Shown here: piece after piece, positions 7,511 through 14,004 of the stretch | Layout of the letters: each line of letters opens with the position of its first letter | Numbering within the stretch: position 1 is the first letter of the stretch | Origin: Streptosporangiaceae bacterium | GTDB taxonomy: Bacteria > Actinomycetota > Actinomycetes > Streptosporangiales > Streptosporangiaceae | Length of the DNA stretch: 20,512 nucleotides | Reading direction: 5' to 3' | Assembly (NCBI GenBank): GCA_030041195.1 | Contig: JASHOI010000005.1 | Location: 1 to 20,512, forward strand | Made by a program: the position numbers and the translations under genes | The notes under the pieces: generated by a model | What the model saw: only the letters and a program-made list of their open reading frames with translations | The model's database searches: none | Told to the model about the DNA's origin: nothing

Positions 7511-8751
7511 GCGCCGACGTCGGTGACGCCGTCGCCGAGGCGTTCCGCGAGGAATGGGGCCGCGTGGTCGCCGCCCTGATCGGGATGACCGGCGACTGGG
7601 ACCTGGCCGAGGAATGCGCGCAGGAGGCGTTCGCCAGCGCGCTGAAGACCTGGCCTCGCGACGGCGTGCCGCGCCGCCCGGGCGCCTGGCTGACCACGGT
7701 GGCGCGCAACCGCGCCCTGGACCGGCTGCGCCGCAGCGCGGCGGAGGCGGCGAAGCTGAGGGAGGTGGCCGCCTTGGCACCGGCCGACGATCCCGGCCCC
7801 GACGACGACAGCGGGATCAGGGACGACCGGCTGCGCCTGATGTTCACCTGCTGCCATCCGGCGCTGCCGCTGGAGGCCAGGGTCGCGCTCACCCTGCGCA
7901 CGCTGGCCGGCCTGACCACGGCGGAGATCGCCCGGGCGTTCCTGGTGCCGGAGCCGACGATGGCGAAGCGCCTGGTCCGGGCCAAGAACAAGATCCGTCA
8001 TGCCGGAATCCCGTACCGGGTGCCCCCCTCACACTTGTTGCCGGAACGCGTCGTCGGCGTGCTTGCCGTGCTCTACCTGCTCTTCAACGAGGGGTACGCG
8101 GCCAGCGCCGGGGCCGACCTGGTGCGCCAGGGCCTGTGCGCTGAGGCCATCCGGCTGGCCCGAGCCCTGGCCGGGCTGATGCCCGACGAGCCCGAGGCAC
8201 TCGGCCTGCTGGCGCTCATGCTGCTGCACGACTCCCGCCGCTCAGCCCGCGTGGACGCCGCCGGTGACCTGGTAACGCTGGAAGACCAGGACCGCGCCCG
8301 GTGGGACCGCACCGAGATCGACGAGGGCACCGGCGTCCTCGACGCGGCGCTGCGCCGCGGCCGCCTCGGTCCCTACCAGCTGCAGGCGGCGATCGCCGCG
8401 TGCCATGCGACGGCCCCGGACACGGCCGCAACCGACTGGGCCCAGATCGCGCTGCTGTACCGGACGCTCGGCCAGGTCGCGCCCTCGCCGGTAGTCGAGC
8501 TGAACCGGGCGGTCGCCGTGGCCATGGCCGAGGGCCCCGAGGCCGGGCTCGAGCTGGTCGCGGCGATCGAGCATTCCGGCCTGCTGAACGGCTACTACCT
8601 GCTCCCCGCCACCCGGGCCGACCTGCTCCGCCGCCTCGGCCGCCGGGCCGAGGCAGCCGCCAGCTACCGCGCGGCCCGCGACCTGGTCGCCACCGACGCC
8701 GAGCGCCGCTACCTGGACCGCCGCCTGGCCGAAACCGGCCCCCCGCCCTAA
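7417..8751 (+). CDS. ECF42-type RNA polymerase sigma factor with long C-terminal extension
   Basis: Extracytoplasmic-function sigma factor directing RNA polymerase to a small regulon. Region 2 includes DWDLAEECAQEAFASALKTW, then PGAWLTTVARNRALDRLRR. Region 4 is LRTLAGLTTAEIARAFLVPE with TMAKRLVRAKNKIR. The roughly 200-residue C-terminal DUF6596/TPR-like part (VLYLLFNEGYAAS; LYRTLGQVAPSPVVELNRAVAVAM) and the YCII neighbour point to group ECF42. GTG 7417 is the only ATG/GTG/TTG in frame before conserved region 2, giving 444 residues and a 94-bp overlap with YCII. Homology suggests translation really begins near 7498-7507, where only CTG codons exist; CTG 7507 overlaps the YCII stop as CTGA and would give 414 residues. 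Confidence 0.92.
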   Translation: MRRPRRGDRRGVPAPGGEVRVDRGEAVLDGLSADVGDAVAEAFREEWGRVVAALIGMTGDWDLAEECAQEAFASALKTWPRDGVPRRPGAWLTTVARNRALDRLRRSAAEAAKLREVAALAPADDPGPDDDSGIRDDRLRLMFTCCHPALPLEARVALTLRTLAGLTTAEIARAFLVPEPTMAKRLVRAKNKIRHAGIPYRVPPSHLLPERVVGVLAVLYLLFNEGYAASAGADLVRQGLCAEAIRLARALAGLMPDEPEALGLLALMLLHDSRRSARVDAAGDLVTLEDQDRARWDRTEIDEGTGVLDAALRRGRLGPYQLQAAIAACHATAPDTAATDWAQIALLYRTLGQVAPSPVVELNRAVAVAMAEGPEAGLELVAAIEHSGLLNGYYLLPATRADLLRRLGRRAEAAASYRAARDLVATDAERRYLDRRLAETGPPP

Positions 8752-8753
8752 CG

Positions 8754-8787
8754 CCCCGGGCGGCCCGCATCCCCCCGCCGCCCGGGG
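8754..8787 (+). terminator. Rho-independent terminator after the sigma factor gene
   Basis: CCCCGGGCGGC (8754-8764) and GCCGCCCGGGG (8777-8787) form a perfect 11-bp stem with a 12-nt loop, followed by TTCTCGTT. It begins 3 nt after the TAA stop, so it ends the YCII-sigma transcript. Confidence 0.8.
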
Positions 8788-8849
8788 TTCTCGTTGCCCC
8801 TGTGGCTACGTCGCCTCGCTGGCTGGCACTCGCCCGCCGGCCGTTACCT

Positions 8850-9190
8850 GGTTTCGGACGTTCACGGCGCTCCCGCGGCACAGTCCGGATGCCGCTCGGC
8901 TATACATATCACTCGTCCGGTAACCACATTTCAGACATATAGCCCAATAAAATGAACGGATCCCGTGATAAGTGGCGAGCCGAGGTCAAGGTGCTGCGGG
9001 TGACGGTGCGCGCGGCGCCCACCATCTGGTCGCGGGTGCCTCCAGCTACCCCGGTTTCGGACAGTCGTGGTTGGTTTCAGTAGGTGTCCGAATATCTCTC
9101 CAGCGCACAGTTACTTCGCTTGGTGATCGCATTCCGGACATATAGGCATCGGAAATGGCTGAAACGAAGGAAAAGTTGAGGGGCGAGGTG
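8850..9190. repeat. Diverged tandem duplication, two copies offset by exactly 203 bp
   Basis: Copy 1 starts at 8850 and copy 2 at 9053. Shared landmarks at identical spacing are GGTTTCGGAC (8850/9053), GTCCG (8883/9086), CATT-C-GACATATAG (8927/9130) and an AATG (8951/9154). About 60 of 111 aligned bases match without a gap. The core GTCCG/CGGAC motif recurs several times per copy, so the unit may be a duplicated regulatory region plus the start of a former small gene. Confidence 0.55.
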
Positions 9191-9255
9191 GCAGGGGAGC
9201 GGCAGTGGTCGGCGCGGCGAGGGCGGCGGAGTAGCGGCCGCTGGCGTGGGGCAGC

Positions 9256-9378
9256 GGTCGGCGGCGCAGACGCGGCAGGGCTGGCGGCGCAGACGGGGCA
9301 CCGGTCGGCGGCGCAGATGGGGCAGGGCCGACGCCGGAGACGGGGCAGCGGTTGGCGGCGCGGAGGGGGCAGGGCCGG
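9256..9378. repeat. GC-rich tandem repeat, ~23-24 bp period, about five units
   Basis: Units built on GGCGGCGCAGACGGGGCA recur at about 9260, 9283, 9307, 9330 (degenerate) and 9354. No stable coding frame is implied: translations are Arg/Gly/Pro-rich in several frames. Likely a slippage-expanded non-coding repeat. Confidence 0.6.
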
Positions 9379-9427
9379 AGGCGTTGGCGGGGTGAAGGCG
9401 GCGGCGTTGGCGCGGGCGCGGAAAATA

Positions 9428-9481
9428 TGTTGACAGTGTTTACTTTGGAGGGTCATACTGGAAAAGTAAACAGTGTAAACA
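9428..9481 (+). promoter_or_regulatory. Promoter flanked by a 19-bp inverted repeat of two operators
   Basis: TGTTGACAGTGTTTACTTT (9428-9446) is mirrored at 9463-9481 with 17 of 19 positions matching and a 16-nt spacer. The arms contain 15-bp near-palindromes at 9429-9443 and 9466-9480, centres 37 bp apart. A perfect TTGACA (9430-9435) lies in the left operator. CATACT (9454-9459) follows at 18-nt spacing, and the right operator covers the expected start site. This is a textbook repressor layout controlling the gene at 9501. The 15-bp sites resemble the one at 6346-6360. Confidence 0.65.
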
Positions 9482-9500
9482 TCGGGTGAAGGTGGTTCCA

Positions 9501-9692
9501 GTGATCGACATGCAGCTTCTGAACGATGCCCTGCTGGCCGTCGCGTTCGCGGCGGGGGTGGCGATCCTGCTCGCGGTAGCGATCGTCGCAGCCGAGGCAC
9601 TGGCGCGACGGCACGAGCGCCACGGCATCCGCGAGATCGAGCAGCACCTGGCCGCGGTGGCGGACGAGCGGAGCTCGGCGTCTACCCACTGA
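9501..9692 (+). CDS. Small single-pass membrane protein of unknown function
   Basis: 63 residues, not recognised as a named family. After VIDMQLLNDA comes one hydrophobic helix of about 22 residues (roughly residues 10-32, rich in Ala/Val/Leu). A basic stretch ARRHERHG follows, then an amphipathic, acidic tail ending in EQHLAAVADERSSASTH. The positive residues after the helix suggest N-out/C-in topology. GTG 9501 is chosen because GAAGG lies 8 nt upstream; GTG 9486 and ATG 9510 are alternatives. It is the only gene in more than 1.1 kb and has a dedicated, operator-flanked promoter, which argues that it is real and conditionally expressed. The role could be a regulatory or stress-related micro-membrane protein, but nothing in the sequence decides this. 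Confidence 0.65.
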   Translation: MIDMQLLNDALLAVAFAAGVAILLAVAIVAAEALARRHERHGIREIEQHLAAVADERSSASTH

Positions 9693-9700
9693 TCTCCGGA

Positions 9701-9884
9701 TCCAGCCGGCTCTTGAGATCCGGCCGACTCTGCGGGCTCCAGTCGGCTCTGCGGATGCAGTCGGCTCTCGGGGTTCCAGTCGGCTGTGCGGATGCGGTCG
9801 GCTCTCGGGGTTCCAGCCGGCTGTGCGGATGCGGGCGGTTCTCGGGATCCAGCGGGCTTGCGGACACGGGCCGGCTCTGCGGAG
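9701..9884. repeat. 37-bp tandem repeat, five units
   Basis: Units begin TCCAG at 9701, 9738, 9775, 9812 and 9848 (spacings 37, 37, 37, 36). Each is made of two related ~18-bp halves around CGGCTCTGCGG and CGGCTCTCGGGG. The array lies between the small membrane gene and the convergent amidotransferase gene. No reading frame is supported across it. Confidence 0.75.
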
Positions 9885-9891
9885 CCGGCCC
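9868..9891. terminator. Perfect 10-bp hairpin between convergent genes
   Basis: GGGCCGGCTC (9868-9877) and GAGCCGGCCC (9882-9891) enclose a TGCG tetraloop. It sits 29 nt past the stop of the leftward amidotransferase gene and downstream of the rightward small gene. It could therefore act in both directions; it appears to have formed at the end of the 37-bp repeat array. Confidence 0.6.
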
Positions 9892-9920
9892 AGCCGGGGC
9901 GGGCCCTCGGCGTCAGAGCG

Positions 9921-10754
9921 TTAGCAGCTGGCCGTTCCCACCGGGACCGGTAACGGGCCGCTGACCGGGCCCGCCGCGGGCTGCGGGTTCAGCGGCGTGA
10001 CTTTGACCTGCAGCGTCTCCCGGTCGATCACCAGGGCGTGGCGGTTGGGCAGCGGCGTCCAGCCATCCTGGGGCCAGCCCGTTGAGGCCACGACGATGCC
10101 CGCTTCGGTCTCGAGGTAGGCGAGATCGAAGTACTGGTCCGCGGGCTGCTCGACTCCCTTGGCGGCCAGGGCGGCGTGGGGGATGCGTTCGGGCCAGTAA
10201 TAACAGACCGCGTACAGCGCGTCAGGAGTAAGGAGCACCGCGTTCAGGCTGTTCGGCGAGAACATCTGCCCGATGCGGGCGGTCGTGTGCTCGAACGCGG
10301 TGATGATGTCGCTGCCCGCCTCGAGGCCGGACATCACGTGCAGGAAGTAACGCTCGCTGTCGGTGGTGCCGGTGAGGCGGCGCTCCCAGGCCGGCGGCAG
10401 CAGCTCACCGAGCCGGTCCTGGGGGTGGATCGCGCCGTTGTGCGCCATCGCCACGTCGCCGCGGCGGAACGGGTGTGTGTTGCGGGCCTCGACCGCCAGG
10501 CCCGGGGTGGCCCCGCGGAGGTGCGCCAAGCCCAAGTTGCCGAGCCTGCGGTGGGCGAGTTCGTCGTAGTGGGCCGAGTCCGACGCCCGCAGCAGCGACT
10601 TCTCGACGTGCACCTGGTCGGCTTCGTACCAGGCAACGCCCCAGCCGTCGGCGTTGAATTTCGACAGCCGGGTGAACTCGCGCAGGCCGTGCTCGCCGAT
10701 GATCTCGGCGAGCGAGACGTCGGCCCTCGCGCAGTACCCAAGTAGGCGGCACAT
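9921..10754 (-). CDS. Class II glutamine amidotransferase-like protein (EgtC/YafJ type)
   Basis: 277-residue N-terminal-nucleophile (Ntn) hydrolase. The chain starts MCRLLGY, so Cys2 becomes the catalytic N-terminal residue after Met removal. Further class II glutaminase signatures are FNADGWGVAWY, AHLRGATPG, NTHPF, MAHNGAI and TTDSERYFLHV. There is no synthetase partner domain. Family members such as EgtC cleave a gamma-glutamyl amide bond, so a gamma-glutamyl hydrolase role is plausible here given the glutamine-synthetase-like gene nearby; this is inference. ATG 10754 lies 15 nt downstream of the SDR stop, so it is probably the last gene of the leftward operon, but it also has its own possible leaderless promoter. 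Confidence 0.9.
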   Translation of the reverse strand: MCRLLGYCARADVSLAEIIGEHGLREFTRLSKFNADGWGVAWYEADQVHVEKSLLRASDSAHYDELAHRRLGNLGLAHLRGATPGLAVEARNTHPFRRGDVAMAHNGAIHPQDRLGELLPPAWERRLTGTTDSERYFLHVMSGLEAGSDIITAFEHTTARIGQMFSPNSLNAVLLTPDALYAVCYYWPERIPHAALAAKGVEQPADQYFDLAYLETEAGIVVASTGWPQDGWTPLPNRHALVIDRETLQVKVTPLNPQPAAGPVSGPLPVPVGTASC

Positions 10755-10757
10755 GTC

Positions 10758-10768
10758 CAGAAATATAC
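10758..10768 (-). promoter_or_regulatory. Possible leaderless -10 box before the amidotransferase gene
   Basis: On the minus strand the SDR stop is followed by an A+T-rich AGTATATTTCTGGAC directly before ATG 10754. TATATT ends about 7 nt before the start codon and no Shine-Dalgarno is present, as in leaderless transcripts. No good -35 is visible, so this internal promoter is tentative. Confidence 0.3.
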
Positions 10769-10769
10769 T

Positions 10770-11552
10770 CTATAGATACTTTCCCATACCGCCAGCCACA
10801 TCAATCGAGGCGCCGGTGATGTAGCTCGCCCGGTCGCTGGCGAGGAACGCCACGATGCCGGCTACCTCGTCCGGGCGGCCGAACCGGCCGAGCGGGACCT
10901 CGGCGGCAGCCAGCTGCCCGAAGAACTCCTCGGCCGGCGTGTCCGGCGCGCGCCTGCGGTGGATGTTCTCCCACTGCGGCGTGGTGACGAAGCCGATGTT
11001 CACGCTGTTGACCAGGATCCCCTCGGGTCCCAGCTCCATCGCCAGCGCCTTGGCCAGGCCCAGGCACGAGGCCCGGTTGACCGACGTGGCGAAGAACGCC
11101 GGGTCCGGGTAGCGCCCGTACACCGCGTTCACGTTGATGACCCGCGGGGCCCGGCTCTGCCGCAGCAGCGGCAGCGCCGCGCGCGTGCAGCGGACCTGCG
11201 ACATCACCTTGACCTCGAAGTCACCCTCGAGATCGGCGTCGGCCAGCGTCTCGAACCGGCCGGGCCGCGCGGCGCCCGCGTTGTTGACCAGGATGTCGAT
11301 CCCGCCGAGGGCGGACGCGGATTCCTTGATGAACGCGGTCACCTGCTCGGGATCGGTGACGTCGCAACGTAGCGCGAGTATGGTTCCGCCAGACTTGCGC
11401 AGCTCGGCGGCGGTCGCTTCAAGCTCGGCGTCGTTGCGGGAGCAGATGACGACCTGCGCCTCCTCGGCGAGGAGCTCGGCGGCGATCGCCTTGCCCAGTC
11501 CCTTGGACCCGCCGGTGACGACCGCACGGCGGCCGGACAGGCCGAGGTCCAT
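10770..11552 (-). CDS. SDR-fold protein lacking the catalytic tetrad
   Basis: 260-residue short-chain dehydrogenase fold. The nucleotide site is intact (TGGSKGLG, residues 13-20; CDVTD 63-67; NNAG 90-93) and the C-terminal substrate loop and closing segment YITGASIDVAGG are normal. The catalytic residues are not. Aligned to FabG-type enzymes, the Asn is Lys115, the Ser is Ala143 (NVNAVYG), the Tyr is Thr156 and the Lys is Arg160 (FATSVNRAS). Ordinary hydride transfer is therefore doubtful; it may bind NAD(P) for another reaction or be a regulatory or structural paralogue. ATG 11552 follows the cupin stop directly (TAGATG), indicating translational coupling inside the aminotransferase-cupin-SDR operon. 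Confidence 0.9.
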   Translation of the reverse strand: MDLGLSGRRAVVTGGSKGLGKAIAAELLAEEAQVVICSRNDAELEATAAELRKSGGTILALRCDVTDPEQVTAFIKESASALGGIDILVNNAGAARPGRFETLADADLEGDFEVKVMSQVRCTRAALPLLRQSRAPRVINVNAVYGRYPDPAFFATSVNRASCLGLAKALAMELGPEGILVNSVNIGFVTTPQWENIHRRRAPDTPAEEFFGQLAAAEVPLGRFGRPDEVAGIVAFLASDRASYITGASIDVAGGMGKYL

Positions 11553-11996
11553 CTACTCGCCTGCCTGGCCGTCGGCCGCGGCCGCCCCCGCCCCGGCTGC
11601 CTGTGCCTCGGCCAGCGCCAGCAGGGTCTTGCGCGGCGGGCAGAACACGTCCACCTCCAGGCAGGTGGTGTCCGTCGTCCAGGCGCCGTGCGGCACCCAG
11701 GCCGGGATCACGGCGACGTCGCCCTTGCGCATCGTGCGCACGTCACCGTCGATGTCGAACGTCATCTCCCCGTCCAGGATGATCACGATCTGCTCTTCCT
11801 CGTGCACGTGCTTGGGCGCCTCGGCCCCCTGCTCGAAGTGCACGAAGTTGGTCATCACGCCGTCGCCGAGTACCGGCCGGAACGTCAGGCCGGGCACGAA
11901 CTCCGCCGACGCGATGTCATCGATGCGCACGTAGCGGCCGGGGCCCGAGGGCTCGCCCTGCGCCTCGGTGGTGAAGTGCGCGGCAGCGTCGGTCAT
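11553..11996 (-). CDS. Cupin-domain protein
   Basis: 147-residue single-domain cupin. Motif 1 reads KHVHEEEQIVIILDGEM (two His and Glu as metal ligands). Motif 2 reads GDVAVIPAWVPHGA with the fourth ligand His. It could be a small metal-dependent dioxygenase, isomerase or ligand-binding protein; substrate unknown. The C-terminus is an Ala/Gly-rich tail (AQAAGAGAAAADGQAGE). ATG 11996 overlaps the aminotransferase stop as ATGA, with GGAGGG in the end of that gene as ribosome site. This places it second in the leftward operon. Confidence 0.9.
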   Translation of the reverse strand: MTDAAAHFTTEAQGEPSGPGRYVRIDDIASAEFVPGLTFRPVLGDGVMTNFVHFEQGAEAPKHVHEEEQIVIILDGEMTFDIDGDVRTMRKGDVAVIPAWVPHGAWTTDTTCLEVDVFCPPRKTLLALAEAQAAGAGAAAADGQAGE

Positions 11997-13210
11997 GTTC
12001 CCTCCAGTGCGGTCCGGACGAGGTCCCCGAGCCGCCGGGCACCCTCGTCGATGAGTTCGTCGCTGACCCGGCTGTAGGCCAGACGCATCTGGGCGGCCCC
12101 GTCGGGGCCGGGGTAGAACGGCCGGCCGGGCACGTAGGCCACCTTGAGGGCGCTGGCCGCCGGTGAGAGCGCCACGGTGTCCACCCGGTCCGGCGCGGTG
12201 ACCCAGGTGAAGAAGCCGCCGCGCGGCGAGGTCCAGCTCGTGCCCTCGGGCATGTGCGCCTGCAGGGCCTTGGCCATCAACTCGGCGCGGCGCGCGTACA
12301 GCGCGCGGGATGCGACGAGCTGGCGGTCGAGGTGGCCGGCGCGCCCGTATTCCTCGAGCATCCGCTGGCCGAGCGCACCCGAGCACTGGTCGGAGTTCTG
12401 CTTGGCGGTGATCAGCTGCGCGATGACCTCGGGCGGCCCGGCCGCCCAGCCGAGCCTGACGCCGGGGAAGAAGGTCTTGGAGAACGTGCCGGCCTGAATC
12501 ACCACGTCGGGCGCTGCCGACCACAGACTCGGCGGCGCGATGCCCTCGAAGCCGAGTTCCCGGTACGCGACGTCCTCCAGAATCAGGAAGTGGTACCGGC
12601 GGGCCAGGTCGACCAGCTCGGCCCGGCGGCCGGGAGCCATGGACAGCCCGGTCGGATTCTGGTGATCGGGGATCGTGTACAGCAGCTTGGGCCGCAGCCC
12701 GGTGCCGAGCAGGTCGGCGAGCACGTCGACCCGCATCCCGTCGCCGTCCATGGGAATGCCGTGCAGGTCCGCCTCGTAGCCGCGGAACGCCATGATCGCG
12801 CCGAGGTAGGTCGGCGCCTCGACCACGACCGCGTCGCCGGTGTCCACGATGCTCTTGGCGACGAGTTCCATGCAGTCGATCCCGCCGCTGGTGACCATCA
12901 GCTCGCCCGGCGCCGGGCGCCGGCCCTGATGGGATTCCAGCCGGCCGGCCAGGTAATCGCGCAGGCCCGGCAGCCCCTCGGTGGGGGAGTACTGCAGCGC
13001 GACGGCCACGTCCTCGGCGATCAGCTTGGTCGCGATCTCCCCGAGCACCTCGCTGGGGAACGTCGCGGGATCCGGGAAGCCGCCCGAGAACGTGATCACG
13101 TCGGTGGCCCCGGCCAGGGAGAGGATCGCGGTGATCTCGCCACCGCCCAGCGTTTGCGTCCGGCGGGCGAAGCTCGCGGTCCAGTCACGCAGCTCCGGTG
13201 CGGCGGTCAT
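11993..13210 (-). CDS. PLP-dependent aminotransferase, class I/II (2-aminoadipate/MocR-like fold)
   Basis: 405-residue fold-type I aminotransferase. The PLP lysine is Lys245 in GTFSKTFFPGVRLGW. Other cofactor residues are Asn185 in PDHQNPTG, Asp213 and Tyr216 in EDVAYRELGF, and Arg252. The N-terminal DVITFSGGFPDPATFP and LQYSPTEGLPGLRDYL are typical of the LysN/2-aminoadipate and MocR catalytic-domain group, but there is no GntR HTH. It would exchange the amino group of an amino acid or amine-derived substrate with a 2-oxo acid. ATG 13210 has GGGAGG about 5 nt upstream. It is the first gene of the leftward operon and divergent from the Lrp gene, which probably controls it. Confidence 0.93.
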   Translation of the reverse strand: MTAAPELRDWTASFARRTQTLGGGEITAILSLAGATDVITFSGGFPDPATFPSEVLGEIATKLIAEDVAVALQYSPTEGLPGLRDYLAGRLESHQGRRPAPGELMVTSGGIDCMELVAKSIVDTGDAVVVEAPTYLGAIMAFRGYEADLHGIPMDGDGMRVDVLADLLGTGLRPKLLYTIPDHQNPTGLSMAPGRRAELVDLARRYHFLILEDVAYRELGFEGIAPPSLWSAAPDVVIQAGTFSKTFFPGVRLGWAAGPPEVIAQLITAKQNSDQCSGALGQRMLEEYGRAGHLDRQLVASRALYARRAELMAKALQAHMPEGTSWTSPRGGFFTWVTAPDRVDTVALSPAASALKVAYVPGRPFYPGPDGAAQMRLAYSRVSDELIDEGARRLGDLVRTALEGT

Positions 13211-13243
13211 CCGTGCCTCCCGATTTGTCGATACTGATCACTC

Positions 13244-13317
13244 TTGACACGGGCCCTGGCAAACGTAAGAATTCTCGGGACGAGGATATACATTTGCTCG
13301 GATCTTCCTCTGATAAT
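13244..13317 (+). promoter_or_regulatory. A+T-rich divergent control region with promoter(s) and dyad
   Basis: The 147-bp gap between the aminotransferase and Lrp starts is markedly A+T-rich. It holds a perfect TTGACA (13244-13249) with AAGAAT 17 nt later (13267-13272), and a second possible -10, GATAAT (13312-13317). The inverted repeat GCAAACGTA (13259-13267) / TACATTTGC (13289-13297), 8 of 9 matching, flanks the first -10 and is a plausible Lrp-family operator for both directions. Confidence 0.45.
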
Positions 13318-13357
13318 ACCCGAGATCAGCAACCTTCTCACCAGAGATATCTGCCAA

Positions 13358-13957
13358 TTGACAACCTACGCACCGCTCGCACGGCTCGCCGAAGTCGCCT
13401 CGCCGTCGCCCGAGAGGGTCGAGGTAGACGACCTCGACCTCACCCTGCTCCGGGCGCTGGCGGCCGACGCCCGCCAGTCCCAGCGCGCGCTCGCCCGCGC
13501 GGTCGGCATGTCGCCGCCCGCGATCGCCGACCGGCTGGCCCGGCTGGAACGCGCCGGCGCGATCCGCGGCTACCGGGTGGAGCTGGACTGGGCGGCGCTC
13601 GGCTACCCGGTCGTGGTCTACCTGGCGGTGACCGCGAACCCGGGGATGGACCTCAGCGAGATCGTCCGCGAGATCAGGGCGCTGCCCGAGGCCCAGGACA
13701 TGAGCGTGGTCACCGGCGCCTTTGACCTGCTGGTACGGTTGCGGGTCCGGGACCACACCCACCTTCGCGAGCTGCTGCTGAACACGATCTTCCAGATTCC
13801 CGGCGTCCAGCGCACGGAGACCTTCCTGTCGCTCGCCGACGCCGAGCCCGACAACTTCGCCGAAGCCCTGCTCGACCAGATGAGCCAGCTGGGCCACCTG
13901 GGCCAGCTCGGCCAGCGGGGCAGATCCGGCGACAAGGCCAGGGGCAGCCAGCCCTGA
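13358..13957 (+). CDS. Lrp/AsnC family transcriptional regulator
   Basis: About 199 residues. The AsnC-type winged HTH is DDLDLTLLRALAADARQSQR followed by ALARAVGMSPPAIADRLARLERAGAIRGYRVELD. A RAM/AsnC ligand-binding domain follows (YLAVTANPGM ... VVTGAFDLLVRLRVRDHTHL ... GVQRTETFLSLA). Such proteins usually sense an amino acid and act locally on divergent genes. The frame is open from 13244, but that codon is the -35 box itself. The TTG at 13358 gives a chain of normal family length, though its ribosome site is weak. The C-terminus carries an unusual Gln/Leu/Gly-repetitive tail (QLGHLGQLGQRG). It is the first gene of the rightward operon, 47 nt before the ligase gene. Confidence 0.88.
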   Translation: MTTYAPLARLAEVASPSPERVEVDDLDLTLLRALAADARQSQRALARAVGMSPPAIADRLARLERAGAIRGYRVELDWAALGYPVVVYLAVTANPGMDLSEIVREIRALPEAQDMSVVTGAFDLLVRLRVRDHTHLRELLLNTIFQIPGVQRTETFLSLADAEPDNFAEALLDQMSQLGHLGQLGQRGRSGDKARGSQP

Positions 13958-14004
13958 GGCACACCCGGCCAGGACCTGATTACCGATTAGGAGTGCACCC
14001 CAAA

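Larger units (their letters stand above)
8788..9427. other. Gene-poor spacer with repeats; no convincing gene
   Basis: About 640 bp without a supported coding region, locally much richer in A+T than the surroundings around 8895-8960 and 9085-9170. It contains the 203-bp-offset duplication and the ~23-bp GC-rich tandem repeat listed separately. Two ATG-started frames at 8952 (43 codons) and 9155 (92 codons) lie at equivalent positions of the duplication. They lack ribosome sites, and the second runs into low-complexity Arg/Gly-rich repeat sequence, so neither is called a gene. Confidence 0.6.

Noticed and set aside
6337..8001. 554-codon minus-strand frame across TetR, YCII and sigma genes
   Set aside because: It crosses three well-supported genes and their promoters and has no domain; shadow frame.
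9155..9433. 92-codon frame starting at the ATG of duplication copy 2
   Set aside because: No ribosome site, and most of it is the Arg/Gly-rich translation of a GC-rich tandem repeat. Its first 12 codons resemble those after the ATG of copy 1, so it was kept only as part of the duplication finding.
9046..9600. Pro/Arg-rich minus-strand frame of 184 codons over the spacer
   Set aside because: It runs through the repeat array and the operator-promoter region of the 9501 gene; composition is that of translated repeats.
8850..9900. Possible CRISPR array or integrative-element end among the repeats
   Set aside because: Repeats are contiguous or diverged without unique spacers of constant length, there are no cas genes, integrase, transposase or tRNA, and no target-site duplication could be seen.
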